The notes: generated from the letters alone by a model not told the origin. A DNA stretch of 64,000 nt from Peristeroidobacter agariperforans (GCF_004138335.1 NZ_RYFW01000002.1:415501-479500), one strand, 5' to 3'. Counted from the first letter of the stretch, positions 25,356 to 41,554 are shown. Made by a program: numbers and translations.

Positions 25356-28300
25356 ATGGCCTATTCGTTCACCGAGAAGAAGCGTATCCGTAAGGACTTC
25401 GGCAAGCGGGAGAGCATCCTCGAGGTGCCTTACCTGCTGGCGATTCAGCTCGACTCGTACCGCAAGTTCCTACAAGCCGATGCGCCCGAGATGGCTCGGG
25501 CGGACGCTGGCCTGCACGCTGCGTTCAAGAGCGTGTTTCCGATCACCAGCTATTCCGGCAACGCCATTCTCGAATACGTGAGCTATCGCCTCGGCGATCC
25601 GGTATTCGACGTGAAGGAGTGCCAGATGCGCGGCCTCACCTACGCAGCCCCGCTGCGCGTGAAGGTACGCCTGGTTGTTTACGATAAAGAGACGTCGACT
25701 CCGACCAAGAAGACCGTCAAGGACATCCGCGAGCAGGAAGTCTACTTGGGCGAAATGCCTCTGATGACCGACAACGGCACCTTCGTCGTGAACGGCACCG
25801 AGCGCGTCATCGTCTCCCAGCTGCACCGTTCGCCGGGCGTGTTCTTCGATCACGACCGCGGCAAGACCCACAGCTCGGGCAAGCTGCTGTTCTCCGCGCG
25901 CATCATTCCTTATCGCGGCTCGTGGCTCGATTTCGAGTTCGACCCGAAGGACTGCGTGTTCGCGCGTATCGACCGTCGCCGCAAGCTGCCGGTCACCATC
26001 ATCCTGCGCGCTCTCGGCTACACCGAAGAGCAGATGCTGGACATGTTCTTCGACAAGAACACCTATCGGCTGTCGAAGGAAAAGATTGAATTCGAACTGA
26101 TCCCGGCCCGCCTGCGCGGCGAGACCGCGTCGTTCACCATCAAGGTCGGCGAAGAAGTCATCGTCGAGGAAGGCCGCCGCGTGACCGCGCGTCACGTGCG
26201 CCAGCTCGAGCAGAAGAACGTCACCAGCTTGGAAGTGCCGAAGGAATATCTGGTCGGCAAGATCCTGGCGCACGACGTGTTCAACACCGAGACCGGCGAG
26301 ATCCTGGCCAAGGCCAACGAGATCCTGACCGTCACCGTGATCGACAAACTGATCGAAGCGGGCGTGACCGAAATCCGCGCGCTGTACGTGAACGATCTGG
26401 ACCGCGGCCCGTACATCTCCGACACGCTGCGCATCGATCCGACCCGCACGCGCCTGGAAGCGCTGGTGGAAATCTATCGCATGATGCGTCCGGGCGAGCC
26501 GCCGACCAAGGATGCGGCCGAAAACCTGTTCCAGAACCTGTTCTTCAATGCCGAGCGCTACGACCTGTCGGCCGTGGGCCGCATGAAGTTCAACCGCCGC
26601 GTGCACCGTGAAGAGATCGTCGGCCCGGGCATCCTGTACGACGCCGCGCACTTCTCGAAGCGCACCGATGAGTTCTCCAAGGAGCTCGTCGAGAAGTACA
26701 CCGATACCTCGGACATCATCGCGGTGATCAAGGAGCTGTGCGACATCCGCAACGGCAACGGCCAGGTCGACGACATCGATCACCTGGGCAACCGTCGCGT
26801 GCGCTCGGTCGGCGAAATGGCGGAGAACGCCTTCCGCATCGGCCTGGTGCGCGTCGAGCGCGCCGTGAAGGAGCGTCTGACGCTCGCCGAGTCCGAAGGC
26901 TTGATGCCGCAGGAAATGATCAACGCCAAGCCGGTCGCGGCGGCGGTGAAGGAATTCTTCGGCTCCTCGCAGCTGTCGCAGTTCATGGACCAGAACAATC
27001 CGCTGTCGGAAGTGACGCACAAGCGTCGCGTGTCCGCGCTCGGCCCAGGCGGCCTGACGCGCGAGCGCGCGGGCTTCGAAGTGCGCGACGTGCATCCGAC
27101 TCACTATGGCCGCGTGTGCCCGATCGAAACCCCTGAAGGTCCGAACATCGGTCTGATCAACTCGTTGTCCGTGTACGCCCGCACCAACGACTACGGCTTC
27201 CTCGAGACGCCGTATCGCAAGGTCGTGGACGGCGTGGTCAGCGAAGAGATCGACTATCTGTCGGCCATCGAAGAAAGCCAGTACGTGATCGCGCAGGCGA
27301 ACGCGACGCTCAACGAGAAGTCGCAGTTCGTCGACGACCTCGTGTCGTGCCGTCACTTGAACGAGTTCATGCTGTCCTCGCCGGACAAGATTCAGTACAT
27401 GGACGTGTCGCCGAAGCAGATCGTGTCGGTGGCCGCCTCGCTGATTCCGTTCCTCGAGCACGACGACGCGAACCGCGCGTTGATGGGCTCGAACATGCAA
27501 CGTCAGGCCGTGCCGACGCTGCGTGCCGAGACGCCGCTGGTCGGCACCGGCATGGAGCGCGCTGTGGCGATCGACTCGGGCGTGACCGTGGTCGCGCGTC
27601 GTGGCGGCGTGATCGACTCGGTCGACGCTTCGCGTATCGTCGTTCGCGTGCACGATGCTGAAACGTCAGCGTCGGAAGCCGGCGTCGACATCTACTCGAT
27701 GACCAAGTACACGCGTTCCAACCAGAACACCTGTATCAACCAGCGTCCGCTGGTGAAGGCGGGTGACGTGATCGCGCGCGGCGACGTGCTGGCCGACGGC
27801 CCGTCCACCAACCTGGGCGAGCTGGCGCTGGGCCAGAACCTGCTGGTCGCGTTCATGCCCTGGAACGGCTACAACTTCGAAGACTCGATCCTGATCTCGG
27901 AGCGCGTCGTCCATGACGATCGCTTCACGACGATCCACATCGAAGAGCTCACTTGCGTCGCTCGCGACACCAAGCTCGGCCCCGAAGAAATCACCGCCGA
28001 CATTCCGAACGTCGGTGACATCGCGCTGGCCAAGCTGGACGAGGCGGGCATCGCGTTCATCGGCGCCGAAGTGAAGGCCGGCGACATTCTGGTCGGCAAG
28101 GTCACGCCGAAGGGCGAGACCCAGCTGACGCCGGAAGAGAAGCTGCTGCGCGCCATCTTCGGTGAGAAGGCGTCTGACGTTAAGGACACCTCGCTGCGCG
28201 TGCCCCCGGGCATGGACGGCACCGTGATCGACGTGCGCGTGTTCACGCGCGACGGCGTCGAGAAGGACAGCCGTGCGTTGTCGATCGAGAAGTCGGAGCT

Positions 28301-29519
28301 GGAGAAGGTTCGCAAGGACCTGGAAGACCAGCGCCGTATTCTCGAGGACGACTTGTTCCAGCGTATCCAGGCCGTGCTGCTCGGCAAGCCTGCTTCGGCA
28401 GGCCCGCAGAAGCTCAAGGCCGGCACCGTCATCGACGAGAGCTATCTCTCCAGCATGCCGCGCGAGCAGTGGCTGGAAATTCGTCTGCAGGACGATGAAG
28501 AGAACGCCGCCGTCGAACGCGCCGCCGAGCGTTTGAAGGCTCAGCGCAAGGAATTCGAGAAGCGCTTCGACGAGAAGCGCGCCAAGATCACCGCGGGCGA
28601 CGATCTCGCTCCGGGCGTGCTGAAGATGGTCAAGGTGTACCTGGCCGTGAAGCGCCGCGTGCAGCCGGGCGACAAGATGGCCGGCCGTCACGGTAACAAG
28701 GGTGTCGTGTCCACCATCATCCCGGTGGAAGACATGCCGTTCGACGAGAACGGCACCCCGGTCGACATCGTGCTCAATCCGCTGGGCGTGCCCTCGCGTA
28801 TGAACATCGGCCAGATCCTCGAGACGCACCTGGGCTGGGCGGCCAAGGGCATCGGCCACAAGATCGGCCGCATGCTCGACAGCATGGCTGCCGAGCGCGC
28901 GACTCAGATCCGCGGCTTCCTCGACGAGGTCTACAACAAGTCGGGCGGCCAGAAGGCCGACATCGCTTCGTTGACCGACGACGAGATCATCGCGCTGGCC
29001 GGCAACCTGCGGCACGGCGTGCCGATGGCGACGCCGGTGTTCGACGGCGCGGCCGAAGAGGAAATCAAGCGCATGCTGGAGCTGGCGGAACTGCCGGCCA
29101 GCGGCCAGACGACGCTGTTCGACGGTCGCACCGGCGAGCGCTTCGAGCGTCAGGTGACGGTGGGCTACATGTACATGCTGAAGCTCAACCACCTGGTCGA
29201 CGACAAGATGCACGCCCGCTCGACCGGTCCGTACTCGCTGGTCACGCAGCAGCCGCTGGGTGGCAAGGCGCAGTTCGGCGGTCAGCGCTTCGGCGAAATG
29301 GAAGTCTGGGCGCTGGAAGCGTATGGCGCCTCGTACACGCTGCAGGAAATGCTCACGGTCAAGTCCGACGACGTGAACGGCCGTACGCAGATGTACAAAG
29401 CCATCGTCGACGGCAACCACGAGATGAAGGCCGGCATGCCCGAATCCTTCAACGTGCTGGTGAAAGAAATCCGTTCGCTGGGCATCAACATGGAGCTGGA
29501 GCAGGAGAGCGACAAGTAA
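25356..29519 (+). CDS. rpoB: RNA polymerase beta subunit
   Basis: 1387 residues, the catalytic beta subunit. The start [18 protein letters not shown] matches E. coli RpoB, so the ATG at 25356 is preferred to the GTG at 25347. The rifampicin pocket ([20 protein letters not shown], from about residue 537) has Asp545, His555 and Ser560, the drug-sensitive residues. [10 protein letters not shown] and the C-terminal [18 protein letters not shown] are present. It is about 45 residues longer than E. coli beta. rpoC follows after 50 bases. Confidence 0.98.
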   Translation: MAYSFTEKKRIRKDFGKRESILEVPYLLAIQLDSYRKFLQADAPEMARADAGLHAAFKSVFPITSYSGNAILEYVSYRLGDPVFDVKECQMRGLTYAAPLRVKVRLVVYDKETSTPTKKTVKDIREQEVYLGEMPLMTDNGTFVVNGTERVIVSQLHRSPGVFFDHDRGKTHSSGKLLFSARIIPYRGSWLDFEFDPKDCVFARIDRRRKLPVTIILRALGYTEEQMLDMFFDKNTYRLSKEKIEFELIPARLRGETASFTIKVGEEVIVEEGRRVTARHVRQLEQKNVTSLEVPKEYLVGKILAHDVFNTETGEILAKANEILTVTVIDKLIEAGVTEIRALYVNDLDRGPYISDTLRIDPTRTRLEALVEIYRMMRPGEPPTKDAAENLFQNLFFNAERYDLSAVGRMKFNRRVHREEIVGPGILYDAAHFSKRTDEFSKELVEKYTDTSDIIAVIKELCDIRNGNGQVDDIDHLGNRRVRSVGEMAENAFRIGLVRVERAVKERLTLAESEGLMPQEMINAKPVAAAVKEFFGSSQLSQFMDQNNPLSEVTHKRRVSALGPGGLTRERAGFEVRDVHPTHYGRVCPIETPEGPNIGLINSLSVYARTNDYGFLETPYRKVVDGVVSEEIDYLSAIEESQYVIAQANATLNEKSQFVDDLVSCRHLNEFMLSSPDKIQYMDVSPKQIVSVAASLIPFLEHDDANRALMGSNMQRQAVPTLRAETPLVGTGMERAVAIDSGVTVVARRGGVIDSVDASRIVVRVHDAETSASEAGVDIYSMTKYTRSNQNTCINQRPLVKAGDVIARGDVLADGPSTNLGELALGQNLLVAFMPWNGYNFEDSILISERVVHDDRFTTIHIEELTCVARDTKLGPEEITADIPNVGDIALAKLDEAGIAFIGAEVKAGDILVGKVTPKGETQLTPEEKLLRAIFGEKASDVKDTSLRVPPGMDGTVIDVRVFTRDGVEKDSRALSIEKSELEKVRKDLEDQRRILEDDLFQRIQAVLLGKPASAGPQKLKAGTVIDESYLSSMPREQWLEIRLQDDEENAAVERAAERLKAQRKEFEKRFDEKRAKITAGDDLAPGVLKMVKVYLAVKRRVQPGDKMAGRHGNKGVVSTIIPVEDMPFDENGTPVDIVLNPLGVPSRMNIGQILETHLGWAAKGIGHKIGRMLDSMAAERATQIRGFLDEVYNKSGGQKADIASLTDDEIIALAGNLRHGVPMATPVFDGAAEEEIKRMLELAELPASGQTTLFDGRTGERFERQVTVGYMYMLKLNHLVDDKMHARSTGPYSLVTQQPLGGKAQFGGQRFGEMEVWALEAYGASYTLQEMLTVKSDDVNGRTQMYKAIVDGNHEMKAGMPESFNVLVKEIRSLGINMELEQESDK

Positions 29520-29569
29520 TTCCCAAGGGATTTACGACTCACTCTCAGGCAACACTCAGTAGGTGACAC

Positions 29570-33772
<4,203 letters not shown>

Positions 33773-33780
33773 GGAACTGA

Positions 33781-33808
33781 GGGCGGGGAAGGCTCACCTT
33801 TCCCGCCC
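33781..33808 (+). terminator. Probable terminator or attenuator after rpoC
   Basis: GGGCGGGGAAGG pairs with CCTTTCCCGCCC around a CTCA loop (12 pairs with one G-U). The following bases GACCCTTAAG give only a weak U-run, so some read-through into the str operon is possible. Confidence 0.6.
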
Positions 33809-33844
33809 GACCCTTAAGAATCGCCGTGTCGGGGCTCTAAGCCG

Positions 33845-33873
33845 TTGACACTGCAGGGTCACATTCCTACAAT
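33845..33873 (+). promoter_or_regulatory. Strong sigma-70 promoter of the str operon
   Basis: TTGACA (33845-33850) and TACAAT (33868-33873) are spaced by exactly 17 bases, 121 bases before rpsL. The -35 is perfect and the -10 has five of six consensus bases. The transcript leader contains a GCCGCCT/AGGCGGC hairpin shortly before rpsL. Confidence 0.85.
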
Positions 33874-33993
33874 CCCGCGCCTTTGATTAGGCCGGCGTCG
33901 ACCATCCTCCGCCCGCCAGTCACCCGAATTTACTTAGGCCGCCTCAGCCCAACCGCTAGGCGGCTTCGTGTTCTCTCTAGGAATCATTAGGTT

Positions 33994-34368
33994 ATGGCCA
34001 GTATCAGTCAGCTCGTCCGTAAGCCGCGCACATCGCCGAATTACAAGACGAAGGTGCCCGCGCTCGCTGCCTGCCCGCAGAAGCGCGGGGTTTGCACGCG
34101 CGTGTACACGACGACGCCGAAAAAGCCGAACTCCGCCCTGCGTAAGGTCGCCAAGGTGCGCCTGACCAACGGCTTCGAGGTCATCAGCTACATCGGCGGC
34201 GAAGGCCACAACCTGCAGGAACACTCGGTGGTGCTGATCCGCGGCGGTCGTGTGAAAGACCTCCCGGGCGTGCGCTATCACACGGTGCGCGGCACCCTCG
34301 ACTGCGCGGGCGTCAACGACCGCCGTCAGGGCCGTTCGAAGTACGGCGCGAAGCGCCCGAAGAAATAA
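33994..34368 (+). CDS. rpsL: 30S ribosomal protein S12
   Basis: 124 residues of the decoding-centre protein. [13 protein letters not shown] with Lys43 and the [13 protein letters not shown] loop are wild type, so no streptomycin-resistance change is seen. The N-terminal segment [16 protein letters not shown] differs somewhat from the enterobacterial one. It is the first gene of the str operon, after its own promoter. Confidence 0.98.
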   Translation: MASISQLVRKPRTSPNYKTKVPALAACPQKRGVCTRVYTTTPKKPNSALRKVAKVRLTNGFEVISYIGGEGHNLQEHSVVLIRGGRVKDLPGVRYHTVRGTLDCAGVNDRRQGRSKYGAKRPKK

Positions 34369-34406
34369 CCGGCGCCACCCCTCATCTATTTTGAAGGTAG
34401 TACCTC

Positions 34407-34886
34407 ATGTCTCGTAGAGCCTCGGCCCCGACCCGCACGATTCTTCCCGATCCGCGTTTCAACAGCCTGCTGCTGGCCAAGTTCGTCAACATGGTCATGG
34501 AGCGCGGCAAGAAGTCGGTCGCGGAAAAGATCGTGTACGGCGCGGTCGATCGCATCACCGAGAAGACCGGCAAGCCGAACGAGCAGTCGATCGAGCTGCT
34601 GACCCAGGCGCTGGACAACGTGAAGCCGACGGTCGAGGTGAAGAGCCGCCGCGTCGGTGGCGCCACCTACCAGGTGCCCGTTGAAGTCCGCTCGGCCCGC
34701 CGCCAGACATTGGCCATGCGCTGGCTGATCGAAGCCGCCTCGGCGCGTAGCGAGAAGTCGATGGCTCAGCGCCTCGCCGCCGAGCTGCTCGATGCTTCCG
34801 AGAACCGCGGTTCGGCCGTGCGCAAGCGTGAAGACACGCACCGTATGGCAGAGGCGAACAAGGCGTTCGCCCACTACCGCTGGTAA
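34407..34886 (+). CDS. rpsG: 30S ribosomal protein S7
   Basis: 159 residues, starting [20 protein letters not shown] and containing [20 protein letters not shown]. It organises the 3' domain of 16S rRNA, and in enterobacteria it represses str operon translation. The gap to rpsL is 38 bases. Confidence 0.98.
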   Translation: MSRRASAPTRTILPDPRFNSLLLAKFVNMVMERGKKSVAEKIVYGAVDRITEKTGKPNEQSIELLTQALDNVKPTVEVKSRRVGGATYQVPVEVRSARRQTLAMRWLIEAASARSEKSMAQRLAAELLDASENRGSAVRKREDTHRMAEANKAFAHYRW

Positions 34887-34949
34887 TGGACGGAGTGCGA
34901 ACGATGTCGGTCGCACCCGCGACGCATCTTTTGCAACCCTCGAGAGACC

Positions 34950-37040
34950 ATGGCACGTACTACGCCCATCGAACGCTATCGGAACATCGGCATCTCTGCC
35001 CACATTGACGCGGGCAAGACGACGACGACCGAGCGCATTCTTTTTTACACGGGCGTATCGCACAAGATCGGTGAAGTGCACGACGGCGCGGCCGTCATGG
35101 ACTACATGGAACAGGAGCAGGAGCGCGGCATCACCATCACCGCCGCCGCCACGACCTGTTTCTGGAAGGGGATGGAGAACAACTTCCCCGAGCATCGCAT
35201 CAACATCATCGACACCCCGGGCCACGTCGACTTCACCATCGAAGTCGAGCGCAGCCTGCGCGTGCTCGACAGCGCCGTCGCGGTCTTCTGTGCCGTGGCC
35301 GGCGTGCAGCCGCAGTCCGAAACGGTCTGGCGGCAGATGAACAAATACAAAGTGCCGCGCATCGCGTTCGTCAACAAGATGGACCGCGCCGGCGCCAACT
35401 TCCTGCGTTGTGTCGAGCAGATCCAGCAGCGCCTGCGCGGCGTGCCCGTGCCGATTCAACTGCCGATCGGCGCTGAAGATAAATTCGTCGGCGTGGTCGA
35501 TCTGATCCGCATGAAGGAAATCTGGTGGGACGACTCCACCCAGGGCACGCGCTTCGAGCACCGGGACATCCCCGAGGACATGGTCGAAGAGTGCGAAGAG
35601 TGGCGCGCCAAGATGGTCGAGGCCGCGGCCGAAGCCAACGAGACGCTGCTCAACAAGTACCTCGAAGGCGGCGCGCTCAGCGAAGACGAGATCAAGCAGG
35701 GCCTGCGCGAGCGTTCGATCCGTAACGAGATCGTGCTGTGCATGTGCGGCTCGGCGTTCAAGAACAAGGGCGTGCAGGCCATGCTCGACGCCATCATCGA
35801 GTTCATGCCGTCGCCGGTGGAAATGCCGCCGGTGAAGGGGTTGCTCGCCGACGGCAAAGAAGGCACGCGCAAGGCCAGCGACGAGGAGAAGTTCTCGGCG
35901 CTCGCGTTCAAGATTCTCAACGATCCGTTCGTCGGCAACCTGACGTTCTTCCGCGTGTACTCCGGCGTGCTCAACTCCGGCGACACCGTGAGCAACCCGG
36001 GCAAGGGCAAGAAGGAGCGCATCGGCCGCCTGCTCCAGATGCACGCCAACGAGCGCAGCGAGATCAAAGAAGTCCGCGCCGGCGACATCGCCGCGGCCGT
36101 GGGCCTGAAGGATGTGATCACGGGCGACACGCTGTGCGACCCCGAGCATTCCATCCAGCTGGAAAAGATGGACTTCCCGGAACCGGTGATTTCCGTCGCG
36201 GTCGAGCCGAAGACACAGGCCGACCAGGAAAAGATGGGCCTCGCCCTGCAGCGCCTGGCGAAGGAAGATCCGTCGTTCCGCTTGTCGAGCGATCCGGAGT
36301 CCGGTCAGACCATCATCGCCGGCATGGGCGAGCTGCACCTGGAAATCATCGTCGATCGCATGAAGCGCGAGTTCAAGGTGGAAGCGAACGTCGGCAAGCC
36401 GATGGTCGCGTACCGCGAGACCATCCGCGCCAAGGTCGATCAGGAAGGCAAGTTCGTGCGTCAGTCCGGCGGCCGCGGTCAGTACGGCCACGTCTGGATC
36501 ACGCTCGAGCCGAACGAAGCCGGCAAGGGCTTCGAGTTCGTCAATGCCATCGTCGGCGGCACGGTGCCGAAGGAATACATCCCGGCGGTCGAGAAGGGCA
36601 TCAAGGAAGCGACCGCCAACGGCGTGCTCGCCGGCTATCCGGTCGTGGACGTGAAGGCGACCTTGTTCGACGGCTCGTATCACGATGTCGACTCGAACGA
36701 AATGGCGTTCAAGATCGCAGGCTCGATGGCGTTCAAGGACGCGATGTCCAACGCCAAGCCGGTGATCCTCGAGCCCATCATGAAAGTGGAAGTGGTGACG
36801 CCGGAGGATTATTACGGCGACATCGTAGGCGACCTGAACCGCCGTCGCGGCCAGATCGTCGGCATGGAAGATTCCATCTCCGGCAAGGTCGTGACGGCCG
36901 AAGTGCCGCTGGCCGAGATGTTCCAGTACTCCACGTCCATGCGCTCGATGAGCCAGGGCCGTGCCACGTACACGATGGAGTTCGCCAAGTACATGGAAGT
37001 GCCGACCAACGTCGCAAACGTGATTACCAAGAAGGGCTGA
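34950..37040 (+). CDS. fusA: Elongation factor G
   Basis: 696 residues. The GTPase motifs [17 protein letters not shown] and NKMDRAGA are present. Domains II to V continue through RGQYGHVWI and [15 protein letters not shown]. It drives ribosome translocation. It is of standard length and sits between rpsG and the second tuf gene in the usual order. Confidence 0.98.
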   Translation: MARTTPIERYRNIGISAHIDAGKTTTTERILFYTGVSHKIGEVHDGAAVMDYMEQEQERGITITAAATTCFWKGMENNFPEHRINIIDTPGHVDFTIEVERSLRVLDSAVAVFCAVAGVQPQSETVWRQMNKYKVPRIAFVNKMDRAGANFLRCVEQIQQRLRGVPVPIQLPIGAEDKFVGVVDLIRMKEIWWDDSTQGTRFEHRDIPEDMVEECEEWRAKMVEAAAEANETLLNKYLEGGALSEDEIKQGLRERSIRNEIVLCMCGSAFKNKGVQAMLDAIIEFMPSPVEMPPVKGLLADGKEGTRKASDEEKFSALAFKILNDPFVGNLTFFRVYSGVLNSGDTVSNPGKGKKERIGRLLQMHANERSEIKEVRAGDIAAAVGLKDVITGDTLCDPEHSIQLEKMDFPEPVISVAVEPKTQADQEKMGLALQRLAKEDPSFRLSSDPESGQTIIAGMGELHLEIIVDRMKREFKVEANVGKPMVAYRETIRAKVDQEGKFVRQSGGRGQYGHVWITLEPNEAGKGFEFVNAIVGGTVPKEYIPAVEKGIKEATANGVLAGYPVVDVKATLFDGSYHDVDSNEMAFKIAGSMAFKDAMSNAKPVILEPIMKVEVVTPEDYYGDIVGDLNRRRGQIVGMEDSISGKVVTAEVPLAEMFQYSTSMRSMSQGRATYTMEFAKYMEVPTNVANVITKKG

Positions 37041-37126
37041 CGCCCCCGACTCAGCAAGTCGGAAGCGCGCCAGCAGCCAGACAAATCGAGCTATTTTTTT
37101 AAAGTTATAGATAGAGGAACGCCGCT

Positions 37127-38317
37127 GTGGCCAAAGAGAAATTTGAACGCACCAAACCGCACGTGAACGTAGGCACCATCGGCCACGTCGACCATGGCAA
37201 GACCACGTTGACGGCCGCGCTGACCAAGGTGATGGCGGAGAAGCACGGCGGCGAGTTCAAGGCGTACGACCAGATCGACAAGGCGCCCGAAGAGCGCGCT
37301 CGTGGTATCACGATCGCGACGGCGCACGTGGAGTACACCTCGGATGCGCGTCACTACGCGCACGTGGACTGCCCGGGCCACGCCGACTACGTGAAGAACA
37401 TGATCACGGGCGCTGCCCAGATGGACGGCGCGATTCTGGTGTGCTCGGCCGCTGACGGCCCGATGCCGCAGACGCGCGAGCACATCCTGCTGGCCCGTCA
37501 GGTCGGCGTGCCGTACATCGTGGTGTTCCTGAACAAGGCGGACATGGTCGATGACGCCGAGCTGCTCGAGCTGGTCGAGATGGAAGTGCGCGAGCTGCTG
37601 TCGAAGTACGACTTCCCTGGCGACACGACCCCGATCGTGAAGGGTTCGGCGCTGAAGGCGCTGGAAGGCGATCAGAGCCCGATCGGCGTGCCGGCGGTGA
37701 TTCAGCTGGTGGCGGAGATGGACAAGTACATCCCGGTGCCGGAGCGTGCGATCGACGGCGCGTTCCTGATGCCGGTGGAAGACGTGTTCTCGATCTCCGG
37801 CCGCGGCACGGTGGTGACGGGTCGTATCGAGCGCGGCATCGTGAAGGTGAACGACGAAGTTGAAATCGTCGGCATCAAGGACACGCAGAAGACGACCTGC
37901 ACGGGCGTGGAAATGTTCCGCAAGCTGCTGGATCAGGGCCAGGCCGGTGACAACGTGGGCGTGTTGCTGCGTGGCACGAAGCGCGAAGAAGTGGAGCGCG
38001 GCCAGGTGCTGTGCAAGCCCGGTTCGATCAAGCCGCACACGCAGTTCGAAGCTGAGGTGTACGTGTTGACGAAGGAAGAGGGCGGCCGTCATACGCCGTT
38101 CTTCAAGGGCTATCGTCCGCAGTTCTACTTCCGTACGACGGACGTGACGGGCGCGGTGCAGTTGCCGGAAGGCGTCGAGATGGTCATGCCTGGCGACAAC
38201 ATCAAGATGGTGGTGGAGCTGATTGCGCCGATCGCGATGGAAGAAGGCCTGCGCTTCGCCATCCGTGAAGGCGGCAAGACGGTCGGCGCCGGCGTCGTCG
38301 CGAAGATCATCAAGTAA
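37127..38317 (+). CDS. tuf: Elongation factor Tu (second copy)
   Basis: 396 residues identical in sequence to the copy at 20366-21556, with the same GTG start and the same AGAGGAACGCCGCT leader. Two silent changes close to the start (AAA for AAG in the fifth and tenth codons) are the only differences I see. It ends the str operon (rpsL, rpsG, fusA, tuf) and is followed 56 bases later by rpsJ, so the str and S10 operons may be joined. A T-run lies upstream at about 37093-37099. Confidence 0.98.
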   Translation: MAKEKFERTKPHVNVGTIGHVDHGKTTLTAALTKVMAEKHGGEFKAYDQIDKAPEERARGITIATAHVEYTSDARHYAHVDCPGHADYVKNMITGAAQMDGAILVCSAADGPMPQTREHILLARQVGVPYIVVFLNKADMVDDAELLELVEMEVRELLSKYDFPGDTTPIVKGSALKALEGDQSPIGVPAVIQLVAEMDKYIPVPERAIDGAFLMPVEDVFSISGRGTVVTGRIERGIVKVNDEVEIVGIKDTQKTTCTGVEMFRKLLDQGQAGDNVGVLLRGTKREEVERGQVLCKPGSIKPHTQFEAEVYVLTKEEGGRHTPFFKGYRPQFYFRTTDVTGAVQLPEGVEMVMPGDNIKMVVELIAPIAMEEGLRFAIREGGKTVGAGVVAKIIK

Positions 38318-38373
38318 TCGATTCTTAACGGGCGCCGTCGGAACCAACCCGCCGGCGCTTCAAGAGACTAAAC

Positions 38374-38688
38374 ATGGCCACGAACCAAAATATCCGCATC
38401 CGCCTGAAAGCGTTCGATCACCGTCTGATCGACAACTCGGCGCGTGAAATCGTCGAGACCGCCAAGCGCACGGGCGCCACGGTGAAGGGTCCGGTGCCGC
38501 TGCCGACCAAGATGGAGCGCTTCACGCTGCTGGTCTCTCCGCACGGCGACAAGGACGCCCGCGACCAGTACGAGATCCGCACCCACAAGCGCCTGATGGA
38601 CATCCTGAACCCGACGGACAAGACGGTGGATGCCCTGATGAAGCTCGAATTGCCTGCGGGCGTGGACGTGCAGATCAAGCTGAACTGA
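38374..38688 (+). CDS. rpsJ: 30S ribosomal protein S10
   Basis: 104 residues; [17 protein letters not shown] is the family start. It is a 30S head protein and also NusE, the NusG/NusB partner in antitermination. No long leader like the E. coli S10 leader precedes it. It is separated from rplC by an unusual 391-base gap with a repeat element and a promoter. Confidence 0.98.
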   Translation: MATNQNIRIRLKAFDHRLIDNSAREIVETAKRTGATVKGPVPLPTKMERFTLLVSPHGDKDARDQYEIRTHKRLMDILNPTDKTVDALMKLELPAGVDVQIKLN

Positions 38689-38695
38689 TTGAGAA

Positions 38696-38807
38696 GCGGT
38701 TGGCGGTTAGCGATTGGCGGTTAGCGGTTAGTGAAGACGAGGAGCTGAGGCTCTTAATTCTGAACTAACCGCTAACCGCTAACCGCTAACCGCTAACCGC
38801 TAACCGC
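38696..38807. repeat. Heptad inverted-repeat element B (GCGGTTA arms)
   Basis: The left arm has five heptads (GCGGTTG, GCGGTTA, GCGATTG, GCGGTTA, GCGGTTA; 38696-38730). The right arm has six CTAACCG units (38765-38807). The core AAGACGAGGAGC and GGCTCTTAATTCTGAAC is clearly homologous to the core of element A at 22641-22737. It begins seven bases after the rpsJ stop. Confidence 0.92.
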
Positions 38808-38824
38808 TTAATTTTACGAGGCGC

Positions 38825-38852
38825 TTGCAAAGTCAGCTTACCTGACTATAAT
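38825..38852 (+). promoter_or_regulatory. Promoter between rpsJ and rplC
   Basis: TTGCAA at 38825-38830 and a perfect TATAAT at 38847-38852 are 16 bases apart. It would give rplC and the following genes a separate start about 220 bases upstream of rplC. Confidence 0.75.
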
Positions 38853-39079
38853 TCGCGCCTCTTTTGCGCCGAGGTCTGGCCCTGACGGGGTACCGCTCGA
38901 GCGGCATGACCAGCCCAGCTGGTCGTTCCTCTCGAATTCCTGTCGCCGATTTCACTGCATTTGAAAAGTTTTACCGTTCGCGGCCAATCGTAGTCGCGGG
39001 CGTTGGATCAGCGCGGTGTCGCACCGTACCGGTCATGAGCCGGGACGGGCGGTGTCGCCGTAATTAACGAGGAATCACG
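38853..39079 (+). other. Long untranslated leader before rplC
   Basis: About 220 bases between the TATAAT box and rplC hold no credible gene. It contains the palindrome CCGCTCGAGCGG (38893-38904), the hairpin GACCAGC/GCTGGTC with a CCA loop (38908-38924) and further GC-rich inverted pieces near 39010-39060. A leader controlled by a ribosomal protein such as L4 is possible but not shown. Confidence 0.45.
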
Positions 39080-39772
39080 ATGAGCGCTGCCAAGACCCCA
39101 GGTCTGGTCGGTCGTAAGGCGGGTATGACGCGCGTCTTCACTGAAGCGGGCGAGACCGTGCCGGTGACCGTCATCGAAGCCGTGCCGAACCGCGTTACGC
39201 AGGTTCGTACGCTCGAGGCCGATGGCTATCGCGCTGTGCAGGTCGCCGTTGGCGATCGCAAGGCGTCCCATACCAACAAGCCCCTCACGGGCCACTACGC
39301 CAAAGTCAAGGTCGCTCCCGGCAAACAGCTGGTCGAGTTTCGTCTGAACGGCGAAGACATGAAGGATGTGGCCGCGGGCTTCGAGCTCAAGGTCGACGCG
39401 TTCGAAGTGGGCCAGGTCGTCGATGTCACCGGCACCACGATCGGTAAGGGCTTCGCCGGCACCATGAAGCGCCACAACTTCGGCGGTCTGCCGGCAACGC
39501 ACGGTGTCTCCGTGTCGCACCGCTCGCCGGGTTCCATCGGTCAGCGCCAGACCCCGGGCCGCGTGTTCAAGGGCAAGCGCATGTCCGGCCACATGGGCCA
39601 GGTCCGTCGCACCATCGAAAATCTCAGCGTCGTGCGCATCGATGCCGAGCGCAACTTGATCCTGATCCGCGGCGCCGTTCCGGGTGCTCCGGGTAGCCAG
39701 GTGATCGTGCGCCCGTCGGTGAAGGCTGCTGCGCAGCTGCGCCGCAAGCGCGTTGCCCCGGCGAAGAAGTAA
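39080..39772 (+). CDS. rplC: 50S ribosomal protein L3
   Basis: 230 residues. [18 protein letters not shown] starts the family domain, and the central loop with [20 protein letters not shown] reaches toward the peptidyl transferase centre. The C-terminal tail is Lys/Arg-rich. It follows a GAGGAA ribosome site and is the first gene after the internal promoter. Confidence 0.97.
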   Translation: MSAAKTPGLVGRKAGMTRVFTEAGETVPVTVIEAVPNRVTQVRTLEADGYRAVQVAVGDRKASHTNKPLTGHYAKVKVAPGKQLVEFRLNGEDMKDVAAGFELKVDAFEVGQVVDVTGTTIGKGFAGTMKRHNFGGLPATHGVSVSHRSPGSIGQRQTPGRVFKGKRMSGHMGQVRRTIENLSVVRIDAERNLILIRGAVPGAPGSQVIVRPSVKAAAQLRRKRVAPAKK

Positions 39773-39784
39773 GAGTAGTCGCCC

Positions 39785-40402
39785 ATGAACCTCAAACTCA
39801 TCAGCAAAGGCGCGCAGGCTCAGGACGTCCAGGTCTCCGACGCGACGTTCGCCCGCGAGTACAACGAATCCCTGGTGCACCAGATCATCGTCGCTTACAT
39901 GGCGGCGGGTCGTGCGGGCACCAAAGCACAGAAGACCAAGGCCGAAGTGCGTGGCGGCGGCATCAAGCCGTGGCGCCAGAAGGGCACCGGTCAGGCGCGC
40001 GCCGGCTCCATCCGCAGCCCGATCTGGGTCGGTGGCGGTCGTGCGTTCGCGGCCAAGCCGCGTGACTTCTCGCAGAAAGTAAACCGCAAGATGTATCGCG
40101 CGGCGCTGCAGGCGATGTTGTCGCAGCTGGCCCGCACCGATCGCCTGCAGGTGGTCAACGGCATCGAGCTCGAAGCCCCGAAGACCAAGCTGCTGGTGCA
40201 GAAGCTCAAAGATCTGAACCAGGGCGACAACGTGCTGGTGCTGGTCGAGGCCTTCGACGAGAAGTTGGAGCTGGCCTCGCGCAACCTGCCGTATGTCGAC
40301 GTGTTGCCGGTGAGCGCGCTCGATCCGTTGAGCCTCGCTCGTCATGACCAAGTGCTTGCGACGGTCGGTGCCGTTCGCCTGCTCGAAGAGAGGCTCGCAT
40401 GA
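39785..40402 (+). CDS. rplD: 50S ribosomal protein L4
   Basis: 205 residues. The extended loop [20 protein letters not shown] lines the exit tunnel. In enterobacteria L4 also represses the S10 operon. The last four bases overlap rplW (ATGA), implying coupled translation. Confidence 0.97.
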   Translation: MNLKLISKGAQAQDVQVSDATFAREYNESLVHQIIVAYMAAGRAGTKAQKTKAEVRGGGIKPWRQKGTGQARAGSIRSPIWVGGGRAFAAKPRDFSQKVNRKMYRAALQAMLSQLARTDRLQVVNGIELEAPKTKLLVQKLKDLNQGDNVLVLVEAFDEKLELASRNLPYVDVLPVSALDPLSLARHDQVLATVGAVRLLEERLA

Positions 40403-40698
40403 GTCAGGAAAAACTGATGAACGTGCTGCTCGGACCGCATGTGTCCGAGAAGAGCGCGCGTATCGCCGAGACGGCTAACCAATTCGTGTTCCGCGTGCGT
40501 CGCGATGCCACCAGCGGTGACATCAAGGCCGCGGTCGAACTGATGTTCGAAGTCAAAGTGGCGGACGTGAACGTGGTGAACGTCGGCGGCAAGCAGAAGC
40601 GCTTCGGCCAGCGGCTCGGCCGCCGGCAGGACTACAAGAAGGCTTATGTGCGCCTGGCCCCGGGTCAGAGCATCGACCTGACCGGAACGGAAGCCTAA
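40399..40698 (+). CDS. rplW: 50S ribosomal protein L23
   Basis: 99 residues. [16 protein letters not shown] and [18 protein letters not shown] match L23, which forms the docking site for trigger factor and SRP at the tunnel exit. The start overlaps the rplD stop. Confidence 0.97.
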   Translation: MSQEKLMNVLLGPHVSEKSARIAETANQFVFRVRRDATSGDIKAAVELMFEVKVADVNVVNVGGKQKRFGQRLGRRQDYKKAYVRLAPGQSIDLTGTEA

Positions 40699-40729
40699 GG
40701 CTCCGCCGGACAGCATCAGGAAATCAGTC

Positions 40730-41554
40730 ATGGCATTGATCAAGTCCAAACCGACCTCGCCGGGCCGCCGCTTCCAGGTCAAGATCTCGCGCGATCACCT
40801 CCACAAGGGTGGCCCCGAGACTTCGCTGGTTCAGCACAAGAACTCGACCGGCGCGCGCAACCACTTCGGCCGTCAGACCGTGCGCCACCAGGGCGGCGGT
40901 CATAAGCAGAAGTACCGCGTCATCGACTTCCTGCGCGACAAAGACGGCATTGCCGGCAAAGTCGAGCGCCTCGAATACGATCCGAACCGCACCGCGCATC
41001 TGGCGCTCGTGCTGTACAAGGATGGCGAGCGCCGCTACATCATCGCGCCGAAGGACGTGGCTCCTGGCGACGCCGTGATGTCGGGCGCCGAAGCCCCGAT
41101 CAAGGCTGGCAACGCGATGCAGCTGCGCCACATTCCGATCGGCACCACGATTCATTGCATCGAGCTGAAGCCTGGCAAGGGCGCGCAGCTCGCACGCAGC
41201 GCCGGCGGCTCGGCCCAGCTGGCCGCTCGCGAAGGCATGTACGCGACGATCCGCCTGCGCTCCACCGAGATGCGCAAGGTGCACGTCGACTGCCGCGCGA
41301 CCGTTGGTGAGGTTTCTAACGGCGAACACAACCTGCGCAAATACGGCAAGGCCGGCGCCATCCGTTGGCGCGGCGTCCGTCCGACGGTGCGCGGTGTTGT
41401 CATGAACCCGGTCGATCACCCGCACGGTGGTGGTGAAGGTAAGTCCGGCCAGGGTAATCCGCATCCGGTGAGCCCGTGGGGTTGGAACACCAAGGGCAAG
41501 AAGACGCGTCGTAACAAGCGCACGGCGGGCATGATCATCCGCCGCCGTAATTGA
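40730..41554 (+). CDS. rplB: 50S ribosomal protein L2
   Basis: 274 residues. The signature [16 protein letters not shown] is near residue 225, including the conserved His of L2. It binds 23S rRNA and is needed for peptidyl transferase assembly. It is of normal length. Confidence 0.98.
   Translation: MALIKSKPTSPGRRFQVKISRDHLHKGGPETSLVQHKNSTGARNHFGRQTVRHQGGGHKQKYRVIDFLRDKDGIAGKVERLEYDPNRTAHLALVLYKDGERRYIIAPKDVAPGDAVMSGAEAPIKAGNAMQLRHIPIGTTIHCIELKPGKGAQLARSAGGSAQLAAREGMYATIRLRSTEMRKVHVDCRATVGEVSNGEHNLRKYGKAGAIRWRGVRPTVRGVVMNPVDHPHGGGEGKSGQGNPHPVSPWGWNTKGKKTRRNKRTAGMIIRRRN

Noticed and set aside
37127-38317. Second tuf gene as an assembly artefact
   Set aside because: The flanks are different and fully functional (fusA and rpsJ), and two silent differences distinguish the copies.
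38318-38373. S10 leader upstream of rpsJ
   Set aside because: Only 56 bases separate tuf and rpsJ, too short for the E. coli-type S10 leader with its multiple hairpins.
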